Source: Amphimedon queenslandica
Taxonomy: Eukaryota; Porifera; Demospongiae; Haplosclerida; Niphatidae
DNA: 60,956 bases
Assembly (NCBI RefSeq): GCF_000090795.2
Contig: NW_003546347.1
Span: forward strand, 138,618 to 199,573
Direction: 5' to 3'
This document shows, piece by piece, positions 22,446 through 34,285 of the stretch. Under the pieces are notes generated by a model that worked only from the letters and a program-made list of their open reading frames with translations, was not told the DNA's origin and made no database searches. Each line of letters starts with the position of its first letter. The stretch's first letter is position 1. The translations under genes were made by a program, and so were the position numbers.

Positions 22446-25400
22446 AATTTATTCTCAGACTGTTATGAATTATGCCTCATATACTGTGACTATTTAATCA
22501 CCTATAGAATGTATCTTCTAATTATTCTTGTGTGAGGAAATGGGCTTTTTAGTCTATCCTGCGTTATCATTCGTTCCTTTCACCACAATTACTCATTTCA
22601 GAAATGTAAGTAATGTTTCTGTCAATATAAGCCACATTATGGGGAATAGGAAGGATTTAATAGGAGTTTCATCACTCTGAGAATTCCCCAAGGTAAAGAT
22701 TTTTCTCCACCAAAGCCTATAGGAGGACTTCGCCAGTTTGACCAAGTTACTTTTCAAAAATGCTAAGTTTACCCACTAGAGCTGAGTTCAGTAGCAGTTG
22801 AGTGGTTGTTTAATGTTCCTGAAAATTAGTAGGCAATGACTGAAGGCAACGGCCCTAGAGATGGTGATTTTATTAATTAATTAATTTGAAACCCCAACTA
22901 TGCCTCATTATGACCTGTACTGAGATATTGGAGCTTGATATTGATAAGTACACAATACATTTATTGTAAATGTCTGCTATTTTATATATTTATTTTTTAT
23001 AGGCATTTTATACCTTGCCAGCAAATCAGAGCACAACAGGTTGCTCATGAGTTTTTCCTTACATGTGTAGTAGGAGACTAGAAGCTCCAGTAGATACAAA
23101 GTTGAGGTGTAAGCTGTGTGTAATTATAGACTACTGGCAGTAAAAGTTGATTGTGTAGAAAGATTATTAGAAATTTTTACAGTTGTAAGGTTTGGTTTAG
23201 GATAAAATAAATTCGGCTGCCATTTCAGTTGACAACTTTTAATGGAAAACAAATGGGCTGGCATGAAAACAAACCTGTATTGAGAATTCTGGAGCAAATT
23301 GGACCAAATCTTTCACAGAAGAAGCATAAAGGCAGCTCCTTTTTCTTATAACAAGCACATTTTAGCTTTTGATAGAGCTACAGTATGTAAGTGAGGCATT
23401 TTCTACTTACTTACATTCATTGACTTCCTTAACAAACTTGCCAACGAAAATGGAAGCCAATCTGACATGTGGGCAGATATTGTAGATAACATTAATGAAA
23501 TTCATTTCCAATTCTCACTTCCAGTGGTCTATAAATAGTTTTTAAGTCAGTATAGATTTACACTAATAAATTTTTTATTCATGCATTAAATAATGCAAGC
23601 AATGACATACTCCACTTTTACAGTACTTCTGACTATTAACGCTGTTAGTTTTGTAGTTTTGAATTTACATGTATACTATTTTCATAATAATTAGAAATGT
23701 CAGGAAAAGCTATCAGGATTGTTCATGGTGGTGGACGAAACTCTGGATGCTATATTTTCATGGAGATGTTGGTACTTAATAGAATATACATTAATGCAAA
23801 GTACATGTACTTTTTACATTATTATTAACAATGCTCATTTCTTGTAGACTCAAAAGAGTAACCTGAAATCAAATGTGTGGCTAAACAAGCATTTCTTCAT
23901 GTTTGAACTGTTTCTTTACATTTTTGTTTGAGTTATGAACATTATAAATTAAAGTAGAATTTAGTGAGTACTGCGCATGCGCAGATTGCACCCACACATG
24001 TAATTGGATCTATTCCTGTCTCTAACGGCATGTGAGCTGGTTGCAGCAGACATATATGCATGTTTTAATAACCTTTATTACTATTTGCCCTGCCCACTTT
24101 TTCTATAAATAACAAGCCTACAGTAGCCTTGGACAAATTCTCGACCAACCGGCTGGTTAATAAACAAGAATCGGTGCAGAACTACAGATAAATCTATATG
24201 GGGGGGTCCATGGGTGATGACACCACAATGTGTTCAAGCAATAGTTTTAATGGATTAGCTAAAATTTTGTGAAAGTCATGCAGGTGTGCTCCAATGAAGG
24301 TGTGGCTCTACAAAGCTATGATCCACCCTCACACAGTAATTGTGGAAAACTTTTTAGAGTCAATAAAGCTGTACATTTTATGCAGATCATGATTATTTTG
24401 CATAGAATGGGTCTGTCTTCAGACTGAAGGTTGCACGGTTGTTATATGTTAGTCAAATTTTTGCACCATTGTCTTGCAAAATTGTTTTATTTCAAAAATG
24501 AACGGGAAGGTCTTCAAAATAAATCCTTTAGCAGTTTTTACCATTCAAAAACAATTATTTAAAGTTAAAAAATTGAATCAACACAATAAGAAGATGGCGT
24601 CAATGAATTTTGTATCTTTAAATGGCGCGTGCAAATAAAGCAGTTATTGATCAGGATAATTTAGAGCAGGAGAACAGATAGGTTTAGTGTTTTATTAACT
24701 ATATCTACAATGGGAGCTTCAAAAACTTCATCCAATTACAAGGTATGAGAAGGCTTTCTACCATTCCACTTTGTATAAAAATATACAATAATTTCCGTTC
24801 GATGATTTTTGATTTCTGAACATGGCTTATTTACAGTAATTACACTTTCTTTATCTTCTTTGTATTTCCTGGAACACTAAGTTGCTTATTGAAGCTTTTT
24901 TTGATGCAGTTCATGACTATCTTTCACATAAAAGGTTTGACTTCAGGTCATAATGAAGCAGATAGAATTATTACTATAAAATGGAATACAGATATGTACA
25001 GTTCAAAGTGTCCAGCATAATAATTACCACTTGATTTCTTCTTGCTTTTAAAGACTGCAAACTCACAGCATGCAGTTATCATCACTACAACAAAAGGGTC
25101 CAATCTTGATTGCTAGAGTATGGGCAAGTTCTGCAAGAAGTTTACATTATTGGATTTCTACTGAGTTCATACATTTATACACCAATAATAGATATTTCTG
25201 CTTACTCTTGCCTTTGCTTCAAACAGACAAGTACAAGTAATTGATCATCCTCCTTGCAAAATCATTATTATTTTTGCTAGTTTGTTTAAAACCTGTTGTG
25301 AAGCTCAGTGGGATGAAGTGCATCCGGCATGTTGTCTTCACACATGAAACTAATTAATGTAAGACAGGAAGTGCTGTATAAACCAATGGCCCTCTAGAGT

Positions 25401-26195
25401 TAACTTAATCTCTATTCTTATGTTAACTGTGGCCATTAGTTTATAAAGCATTTCCTGTCTTAACTTAAGGCCTTACCTTAATGTAAGTTTCTGAGCCTTA
25501 AGTATTTTTCAAGTTAAACAGCCTAATCTTTATTGAAACCAAGTGTAGTCTTAATGACCAAATAGCAAGTTTGAGCTTATTTTCAACGAATGCTCAGCAA
25601 ACTTGAGACTAATCTGCTGTCCAAAATTTCTTTAGCAATCTTCATTGATGCCAGATATTCTAATGCATAATAACAGCATCAACTACCTCGTAAAGCCTGG
25701 ACAACTACTAGAATAAGCTAGTGACTGCCTCTGCATCCTGGCTAAGGGGCTTGGCCACTTAATGTTTTACATAGTTGTTTATCAATTTAAGTGAAGCTAA
25801 CTCATGGCCACATGCCATGCACCATACTTTTGTACAATAGTTTTCAGATTGTACCAGGCCCACTTTGCACCCTTGTCGTGTGAAATTAAAGCTTAGCACA
25901 ATAGGCCGGGCAAACACAACAAGCATGACTACCTACAGTGATTGGTTTCTTTTTCTTCTTTAATGAGTGTAGTAGTCTTGATGTTTCCATGTCTGTAAAA
26001 TTGCTTTGTGACAGTAAGTGTTGGTTATGAAAAATACTGTATGCCTGGACTATTTCACGGCCATTTTATTCGATTTCTAAATTTTTCTGTGTTTTTAATT
26101 TAACAATTTGATCTACAAAGTTAAATTTAAATCATATTAAAAAGTATGAAGTAGAGCCACGTGAAATAAAAATCATGACCCGTTAATGCACACTG
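22446..26195. other. ~3.7 kb with no supported gene
   Basis: No ORF here reaches useful length and no splice-consistent exon was found. It contains the hairpin at 25359-25464 and scattered AT-rich simple sequence. It may hold highly decayed transposon DNA, given its neighbours. Confidence 0.45.
25359..25464. repeat. Imperfect hairpin, ~45-bp arms
   Basis: GTAAGACAGGAAGTGCTGTA and the following AACCAATGGCC are mirrored by GGCCATTAGTTTATAAAGCA and TTTCCTGTCTTAAC. The loop contains GTTAAC pairs. Probably a short foldback or MITE remnant. Confidence 0.7.
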
Positions 26196-26199
26196 CCAA

Positions 26200-26420
26200 G
26201 TAGCATATTAGGATTTCATGAATATCAGGAAATCTGGACCTCTGTTATTGCAGAAGTGTTCCAAAAAACATGATAAACAGATATTGAGGGTGGGACATCT
26301 TCCATAGAAAATTTCAAGAGTTTAATAGTTATGTATCTTTGAGGGATGGTCACCTGTGAAGCTACTGTGTACGAATAGGAGCTGAACCGATTAACCTCAA
26401 GGTCTTAATTCCCTGTTTAC
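26200..26420 (+). pseudogene. HIRAN-like domain remnant, copy 1
   Basis: Reads FHEYQEIWTSVIAEVF, then, in another frame, VGHLP, a stop, KISRV and GMVTCEATV. Same order of motifs as the better-preserved domain at 28765-29089 (HHVYKNVWNAV, GYLPRKIS, CTVTG). Heavily decayed. HIRAN domains occur in DNA-processing proteins and in repeat-associated invertebrate genes. Confidence 0.55.
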
Positions 26421-26559
26421 TAAAATACAGGGTGAAGAAAGGGATTTGTCTACCTTGAAACAAATGATAAAAGTCAACACTCATTGTTAATTTTAATAAG
26501 ACTTCTTTTTATGTTTTCAAATTTGTGTAAGAACTTTAAGTAAATTAGATGAATGTCAA

Positions 26560-27070
26560 ACTATAATGCAGCTTTACACTTAGTTCATCTTCAATCGTTT
26601 CTTTCACTGCAAGCTTTAATCTCTTGATTGTTGTCGTCTACGTCATAATATTATACATCTTCACTTGTTGAATTCTCATCTTCACTGCTAACATTTTCAC
26701 TCACTATATGCCTACCAACTTCAATACATTGGCAGAGGCAATCAATCCATTAACAATGACATCAGAGCAAATAACTAGATAGTCCACAATATTAACATGC
26801 CATTGAGCTTCCAAGCACTACTTTTTGCCGTGGACAAGTCAATTTGTTTTAGTTCTTTTACAATACAGGACTTAAGTTGATCTACTATTTCATTGGTGTA
26901 CCAACTTTAGCTAGTCAGCATTTTACTGATTGATAATAAAGGCTGTAGCTGAGCTGTACAACCCGGAGGGATAAGCACAGATTGGATGTTCTTGGCTTGA
27001 AAAAGTTGTGATCATTGGTGTTAATTGACATTTGACATAATCAGAAATGGCCAAAGCTGCCAGCTTTATC
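26560..27070 (-). pseudogene. Pogo/jerky (DDE_1) transposase C-terminal fragment
   Basis: On the minus strand, IQSVLIPPGCTAQLQPLLSI matches the characteristic PPGCT...LQPLD block that holds the last catalytic position. The usual Asp after LQPL is replaced by Leu here. Downstream follow a TAG, then NEIVDQLKSCIVKELK and an acidic tail (SEDENSTSED). No N-terminal part is attached. Confidence 0.6.
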
Positions 27071-27339
27071 ATCTCCAACACCTAATCTTACACGAACTCC
27101 ATTAACATATGGATTGATCACAGCTTCAATAGATTCAACGATTGTGTCCTCAATGGTTAAGTGAATTTGCAATCAAGCAATATTCAGGGAAGGTAAATGG
27201 TGGATGACAACAATCCGTTTTACCAGCATAAATGATTTAGGTCAAACACAACAGCCACATATTTACCCATTGTTAATACAATGAATATTGTAGAAGTCAT
27301 TGGCAACATATTAGGTTAGGCTATTTTCCAAAGGCTCCA

Positions 27340-28650
27340 CATTATTTACCAGTAGGACAATATGGGCTATGATGGAGCATCTAACATGTCTGGAGCAAAG
27401 TCTGGGTGCAAAACCATCATTCTAAAAAAAGAGCTCCCATTGGCTATGTCCTGTCATTGTGCTGCTCATTGACTAAATTTAGAAGTAGAATTGTCTTGCT
27501 CCATCTTAGCTTTTGATGGTGTTGAATTATGAAGTGGAAAAATTGCCAGATTTTTCAGCAGAAGCTATTATATGAAGAGTAGTTCAAGAGGTAAGAAGCT
27601 AAAAAATGCTGGCGGAACACCTAGGGTTGAGTGTATAGAGTCCTACACAATTATCATAGAACTTCATGAAGCTATAATCCATTATTTTTGAGAATTTATT
27701 CCAAATAAAGAGCAATTATAAGTCATCCAAAGCATCATAATGACGAAAACCATGCCTATTATTGGGACTGCAGTGTTTATGTTAGGCTCTTAAACTTGCT
27801 ACAAAAGCTAGATATGCTAATATCTAACTCAACTATCTGAAGCTAAAGGATGTGTGTTTGGCCTAGATTCCATTCGCCATGCTTTACAGCCATGATCCAC
27901 CTTTTCAGGGCTAGTCTTTGAGAGTAAAGCCAGTGTCTAACTGCTTGTCTTTTAGCAACAGAATAATGGCATTCAGCAATAACAGTTAACAGAAACAAAG
28001 AATAGCTGAAAAATCCAGTCAGTTGAGGTGCCAGATTCTTTCTATGCCATCAGTAGGCATGGTTCTTATCATCATGATGCTTTGATGAATTCACTATATA
28101 TTTAGAATAAACTATAGTAAATTCTCATGAATAATTTGTGGCAGGAAAGGTCTATTCAGTTATTGCTTGATGGAATGGCTGACCACAGTCTAATGGAAAC
28201 AATTGGGATTGGGAGACAGTTACCACTGCAAATGGTTCTTTATCCAGCTTCAGTCACCTTCCTTAGTTTCCTTTCATGAACTTCTTCAAGACATGACTTT
28301 TAATGAAGATCTGACAGTAAAGCTCCTGATGCAGTCGATAAATGTCATTTATGCATACAATGCTCTGTACTGTCAAGTCACTGCAACTAAAGTCGGATTA
28401 GAGTTTAAGAAAAATTTGAGTGACACTTTACGGAGACCATGAGTCACTGGAAGACATATGTATCGTAATAATCCTCTTTGTTCATCTCCAGTAGATCACA
28501 CTATATGAGTTAGAAAGCTGATTTCCTGAACACCAGGCAATTAAGTTTTTCCTGGGTATTCTGAAGCTATTACCAAGTGATTACTGCCAATTGAGTGTCT
28601 TCCAAGTGAACTACCATACGCGTCTTAATATTCGAGGTGATAAATTTTCA
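27340..28650 (+). pseudogene. hAT-type transposase remnant (ZMYM/DUF4371-like)
   Basis: GYDGASNMSG, followed by CHCAAH, a stop and LNLEVELS, is the conserved RNase-H-fold block of this hAT group. Further downstream are weakly matching pieces, including an ORF at 28203-28442 and PEHQAIKFFLGILKLLPSDY near 28530. Many stops; no termini found. Confidence 0.55.
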
Positions 28651-29619
28651 TGCTGTCCAAAAAAAACATCTTAGAAATTAAATTTTGTTAGCATTAAATT
28701 TTGAGGAGGGTGTGGCCTTACGTGCTGCACCGCGTGGCACATACGTATTATCTTTTACTGCAGGATGAGTACCTTCTCTTATGATTTGATGGTCAGGGGT
28801 CATCATGTATACAAGAATGTTTGGAATGCAGTTTAGGGAGACGTTTTAGAGTGTGCTAGAGAGACTAATAATGGCCATGATTCTTTATGCAGTGGCTGTG
28901 CTGAAACATGATAGTAATTTAGGCTACCTACCGAGGAAAATTTCGGCTTCATGTGCTTTATTTCTTAGACGTAGTGGGGTAACTACCTGTACAGTGACTG
29001 GTTCTCGTCAACACTCAGCTGATTTACCACAGGGAGGATTGGAAATTTCATGTGTCCTTACATTCACTGGAAATGACATGTCCTCCTAAACAAAACCGAG
29101 AAGTTATTGCAGCTGGCATCAAATATCAATATAGATGACTCAAATGTATCTTCTGATAGCCCAAATGAAGATGACAGTAAGAAGCTTTCACCAGCTAGAA
29201 AGAAGATACAAAAGAGAATCTTCTCCTGCTGATTGAGTTACCCAAAATAACCAATGGATAAAACTCAAAACCTTGGTTTTGACATTGGACTACAGACGTA
29301 ACATTTTAAAAGAAGATTGGTAGTTGAATGATGTAATAATGACTTGTGTTCAGCATATACTGCAGCAGTGGTGTAGCTACACTAGTGCCTACTGGGGCCA
29401 GGCCCCAGTTGCCACAAATTGTGCCCTGGTAGGCCCTTGTGGCTTACTTGAACTATTACAGGCTAAAGCAGCTAAAGTCCTTGGGGCAGCAGTCTAGGAA
29501 GCCATTGTAATTAATGTGTAGTTACATTATTATTGTTTGTGGTTAATTAAATTTAATAAAAAAAAATTTCAATTTCAGAAATAATCTGTATGATGAAAAG
29601 GTAGCTGTCTTTACTTAAG

Positions 29620-31732
29620 TCTTAAAGAAACCCAAGTCTTCCAAATTAAACCTAAAGCCAGATGAGTATCACTCAATTACTGACTCTGAATCACTCAACC
29701 TTTCTCAAAATAGATCTACTGAGCTCAATGATGTCTCCACAGTCACAATAAAAATTTTGATGATAGTGAGCTACAAGATAGTGTAGACTGTGTAGTACAA
29801 CAAGATCCTTTCCTTGAGCCACATTCTCTTGCTTGCATTGTGGTATCCATTTGAAGTCACCTAATGATGTTGCTTCAAATGCCTTTGAAAGTCCCAAACA
29901 ACCTCGCATCACTTTTCCCCTTCATTCATTTTGTAGTGGACAGAATGCTCAAAAGAGATGCTTCAATTCAGCATGGTATCAGCAATATACTTGGCTTGAA
30001 TATTCAGTGGAACGAGATGCAGCATACTATTATCCATGTCGAATATTTACTCAAATACGTCATCATGGAAAAGAGCACATACATTAAGACACACGTCTGG
30101 GAATCCTACGTGTTCTGTAATACATGTAATATTTGTATTTGGATCTTCTTCTATTTTTAAGTTTTATTTGCTCTATTTCACGGCAACAAATACTTTCTTC
30201 AACTGTAGGCATTGCACAGCAGTTTCCACATAAGCACCTGTAATATATAAGAATAATAACTGCATTAGAACTTATAATTCATACCAGTTTGTATTGTTCA
30301 ACCTCATCTCATTCTCATCATCTGGACTATCCTCTGAATCAACTTCACTGCCTTCAGGTTCATACTGGCATGGTAGTACAGTACTGCTTAAATCATCATT
30401 CTCAATATCTGATGCTGCTGGTGTGAGAGAATCCGTACTGCTGCTGCATTCTGCCATAGCAACTAATACTATTATGATTCCCCCCGTGACGTCATCAATG
30501 ACCGCACCCCCGAACAGGAAGTAAATTGAAACCTGCAACTTTAGCAAGCTCTAACTTTCCCAAAGCAAGTGCAATGCAAGAATGCAACTAGGAATAGTCT
30601 ATTTAGGTAGGTTACATTGAAATAGAGCAATAATCTCAATTTTCATTTTCGCGTGCAAGCCTCCCTTTAAGTTGTGTCTTGTGGACTGTGTAAAATCAAT
30701 AAGGTTGCCAGCAGATTTTTTGCCTTGCTTAATCTTCTTCACGCTTTCATTTCGTCCTCCAAGTCCCATTCTATATTTATGCATCAGCAATCCATTATAT
30801 ATCCACAAAAGCAGCCAAAACAACTGCAGAGGCCCTCAGAAACTCGTTGGGCTATTCGTCATGTTGCTATCAATGCTCTATTGAACACATATGATGCTGC
30901 GCCAGCTACTTTAACAGAGATTAGGCCTGGCAAAGATGCTGAAAAAGCTTGTGGAATATTAGCACAGGTTAGTACTTTTCAGTTCATCATTGGTTTGGTA
31001 GTCTTTGAAAAGCTACTATCCTGTTTTAAAAGTCTTTCTGATGTTCTCCAAAGCTCAAACCATTATCTTTTAAAAGCAACAGAGCTCATTTCGGTCACTA
31101 TTGAGACGTTTACAGAGTACAGGTCTGACAGTCACTGGAATAGATTCCATTCCTACTCAAAAGAGGTGACAACATTTTAATTGAAACAGGAAAAAGAATG
31201 CACAGACCGCCCAGTAGATTTGAAGCCCATATTATTTGGGAAACAACAGGAAGTAGCTGTGAAGAAGATAACCTAAAGATTAATTTCTACTACCCAATTC
31301 TGGATGCCTTCTTAGCAGTGAACTAAAGCGGCAATTTAGTGACAATAATATTGTCTTGCTTAAAGCTCTGCAAGCATTCTCTCAAACATCCGCTGACTTT
31401 CTTGAAATAAAGTCTTTAGAACCAGTGATATCAGCTTATAGCTTGGACTACATGAGCCTGGATCATGAGTTGCCAATAGCAAAAAGAACACTATCCGGAA
31501 AAAACTAGGTCATATTTTGGAAGTTTTTTTGGCGCTGAAGCCACTTGAAGTAGTATTTTCTGAAATTCTTAAGCTATTACAACTAGTTTTGACCATTCCT
31601 GTGAGTACAGCTAAGTGTGGGCGTACATTTTCAACCTTGAAACGAACAAAAAAATATCTGAGGTCTACTATGAATGAAACAAGACTCAGTAACATCACAA
31701 TTTTGTCTATTGAGAGAGATCTTTCTAGCTAA
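29620..31732 (+). pseudogene. hAT transposase (TTF/MYM finger, dimerisation domain), broken
   Basis: The N-terminus has a TTF/MYM-type finger around 29950-30090 (KRCFNSAWYQQYTWLEYSVE, AAYYYPCRIF) after several frame changes. The middle region (30800-31180) has RPSETRWAIRHVAINALLN and the FEKLL...LSDVLQSS block. The C-terminal hAT dimerisation domain (31517-31732) reads LLQLVLTIPVSTAKCGRTFS, LKRTKKYLRSTM and RLSNITILSIE. The foreign segment at about 30130-30650 interrupts it. Multiple stops. Confidence 0.85.
30140..30457 (-). pseudogene. P2X7-type intracellular zinc domain fragment
   Basis: Exon 1 (ATG 30457) is acidic: MAECSSSTDSLTPAASDIEN, then YEPEGSEVDSEDSPDDENE and RLNNTNWYE, ending near 30277. 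After a ~35-bp intron ending ATTACAG the second exon gives RCLCGNCCAMPTVEESICCR EI, the CxCGxC...M...CC signature of the P2X7 C-terminal cysteine domain. The chain stops soon after, so only the first zinc-ligand group is present. No ion-channel segments are near. It is antisense to, and nested within, the hAT transposase. The first intron lacks an obvious GT at the ideal place. Confidence 0.65.
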
Positions 31733-32502
31733 CTGGACCTTGACTTAGTAGTTGACAAATTTGCTAAGGAGAACAGACGAATTTGTTTACAATAGCTTTT
31801 GTTTACAATCATAACTATAATTAAAAATTAATTAAAACATAAAATGGGCATATCTTGTGCAAAAAAGGAGGGGTGGGGCCAAAATACAGCGCAGTTCACG
31901 CGCCGTATTTATTTTGGCCCCTGTACCTTTGCTGCCCTGCCTATGCCACTGTACTGCAGAAGCGGTTTCCTTTATTTAATGGATTCTATTTAACACTCAA
32001 GCTATCCAGTAAGAAACCTGTCACTGATAGATGAATCAGAAACTTTCCTCATATGTCATTGCTGCTCAAATCACTGGATAATTCTTTCAACAACAGGATG
32101 TCAGCATGGTGGGACAAGAGTGTTTGATTCTTTATATGAGGAAGTAGATGAAGACACTATGTTTCTGATCAAAAGATTATTTAATCAAGATGGATTAAGT
32201 ATCATATTACTATCTGTTTAAAAACAAAGGTGTCAGACTGTGGTTGTGTGCAATTGCAAATGCTACTGCACTGTTACTTACATCAGATCCATCCACTACC
32301 AATTTATTTAATCAAGCAAAATTACACAATCATTTGGTACATCGCTTAGAGGCTAATATGTTCACTTGTTTTCCAGTAGTGTAACCACTGAGGTTTTATA
32401 GGGACAGTGTTTTTGTTTTGGTTACTTTTCCTCAGTATTATTGTTACATGTACATGTACTATTAAATGTAAAATGTATCCATTATCTGTTATCATTTACC
32501 AT

Positions 32503-32884
32503 TTATGTTTGACGATCCCTCATACTTTTTAACTTCTCTTGGAGCATGTCATCTAGCTTTATCCTTAGGTCAGGAGGGCAACCCTTGGTTTCACCAGGCA
32601 ATGCTGCCACTGCCTCCACTACGGCACCAGGAGCAGCTGATATTAATTGTTCTTGTAATTCTCTCTCATAAGCATTCAACCAATCACGAACACTGCTCTC
32701 CTTCACTCCTGTAGCGTTTCACAGCCTTCGACACACTTTGTTCTGAAGCATATCTGGCAATATTTGCCTTTTTATCAGGCGATAATTTCATGTAACTGCC
32801 TCTGCATTTCTTCAATTCTTTATCAGGCTTTTGAGCAGGCATGTTATGAGATGTAGAGTGTGACATTTGAAACTGAGTATTCAC
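32503..32884 (-). pseudogene. Pogo/jerky transposase N-terminal DNA-binding fragment
   Basis: Two overlapping frames. The first has RGSYMKLSPDKKANIARYAS and VSKAVKRYR. The second has KESSVRDWLNAYERELQEQL and the LPGETKG-PP motif that precedes the DDE_1 domain. Order and motifs match the N-terminus of the copy at 59.8 kb. A frame shift lies near 32700. No nuclease part follows. Confidence 0.7.
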
Positions 32885-32885
32885 A

Positions 32886-33791
32886 AGATTTGACTTTCTG
32901 GAAGTATTTTGAAAGTGCTATTGTCTTGATATTTTGATTCAAAAGTATACTGAGGTATATAAAACAATCAAAGCATGTACAGACATGTGGGTGTCTATAA
33001 GGGAAGGGGTTAAAAATTAAATTTCATGGGTTTGTTTTTAAGCACAAAGTTAAGAAAATTTAATACACCACCAAAATTAAGATGCGTACGGTAGTTGATA
33101 CGGTTTTGTACACTATGATGAGATGAAAATAATTACGCTTCAATTTTTTTAAACAAAAAATATTTATATGAATAAAAGGCAAATTACGGTATTTACAACC
33201 AGATTTTTTAAGGTGACGTGACGGGTGAGTTAGAAACGATATTGACCCGGAAAGTTTAAAAACTGTGATGATTCCAAAGGGTGTGATGTGTCATTCAGTA
33301 ACCATGGTGACAATGACGTAACAAATACGTAAGCCTAGCAAAATTAGTAAATTATCAGTGAATCTTACCATAAAGCAATTTCAATGGTGCTTATTGTGCT
33401 ACAGTTTGTGTCTGAAACAGTTCTCACTGTTAGTGCAGCTGTATCTTGAGGTAAGTATTGTTATCTCTTTTCAGGCTTACTGGTCATACTTCGTAACTAA
33501 TAGGGTGCTCAGTGCACATTGTACATTGCCATCTAAAGGCTGCCTTGTAGGATTTAAAGTTGAAGTATCATTTTGTAGTATGAACAGAATTAATGCTTAG
33601 TGATGTTAACTATTATTTGGTCCCAGAGGTTGAACAATTCAATTACTTTGTCATTCAGCATGTGTCGGGATATCATGCTTATTGTGTGGGTAAAATTGCC
33701 ATTGTGTGTTGTATAGTCATGCTGTCCAGATGCAACCCTGCGTCTTGTTAAAATTTTTTATTCTATGATTAACTTATGAAAGATTTTGATG
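32886..33791. other. No recognisable gene
   Basis: AT-rich; an ORF at 33358-33600 has no domain. It is the flank into which the second Ty3/gypsy element inserted (GTGTC target). Confidence 0.5.
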
Positions 33792-33796
33792 GTGTC

Positions 33797-33880
33797 TGTA
33801 GTGACTGTATTTGCATACACAAATTATTATTGTCATTGTTGTAATTATTATTGATAGTGTTATTATTGTTGTTACTATTA

Positions 33881-33915
<35 letters not shown>

Positions 33916-34245
33916 GTTGTTAATACTAAGAATTGAGAGATATTATTATTATTATTACTATTGTCATTATTGGTTATTAGTGATTATGTTGGTTATGATT
34001 AGTTATGAGTATGAGTGGTGAACATGTGTTCCGTTACTATTTTTAGAATGCCAGAGAGTTCTTTGTCTATTGTTATTCTATTGTTCAGTCAGTTCTCTCT
34101 CGTGCTCTTTCCCTCATGTATTGTTTGTCCTGGACATTCTCCCTCTCTTCGTCCTTCTTTTTTCACTTTTAGTATAATAATAATACTGTCAACTGTTGTG
34201 CCAATACTGCGCACGTTAGCAGCTGATAGCACAGTAAACATCACA
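33797..34245 (+). repeat. 5' LTR
   Basis: Starts TGTAGTGACTGTATTTGC and ends AAACATCACA. Holds a (TTA/TTG)n microsatellite in its first third, longer than in the 3' LTR, and an AGAATGCCAGAGAGTTC block conserved in both. Confidence 0.93.
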
Positions 34246-34260
34246 TTGGCGACAAGGAGT
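34246..34260 (+). promoter_or_regulatory. Primer-binding-site region
   Basis: TTGGCGACAAGGAGT directly after the 5' LTR. The other gypsy copy has ATTGGCGATGAG at the same place, supporting a shared first-strand priming site. Confidence 0.65.
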
Positions 34261-34285
34261 GTAAACTCACTAAAGTTATTCTGTC

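Larger units (their letters stand above)
29366..31951 (+). mobile_element. hAT transposon with perfect 8-bp target duplication
   Basis: The left end CAGTGGTGTAGCTACAC and right end ...CCTATGCCACTG are short imperfect inverted repeats of hAT type. TACTGCAG is duplicated exactly at both borders (29358-29365 and 31952-31959), matching the 8-bp hAT rule. It is inserted in the HIRAN/C48 gene. Confidence 0.93.
28765..32385 (+). pseudogene. HIRAN + C48 (Ulp1-like) protease gene, split by a hAT insertion
   Basis: The 5' part (28765-29357) begins after a splice-acceptor-like TGCAG with MSTFSYDLMVRGHHVYKNVW. After a TAG and a frameshift come GYLPRKISASCALFLRR, CTVTGSRQHSADLPQGGLEI, an S/K-rich linker and WLND-like sequence up to the hAT border. 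The 3' part (31960-32385) has SNHWIILSTTG (His, codon 32072), RVFDSLYEEVDED (Asp, 32126) and SDCG (Cys, 32239), then, one frame over, CAIANATALLLTSDPSTT and a stop. His-Asp-Cys in this spacing is the C48 cysteine-protease triad. Known relatives are multi-copy in invertebrate genomes. This copy is dead from stops as well as the insertion. Confidence 0.7.

Noticed and set aside
33840..33990. TTA array as a CRISPR or tandem gene array
   Set aside because: Simple microsatellite inside an LTR; no spacers.
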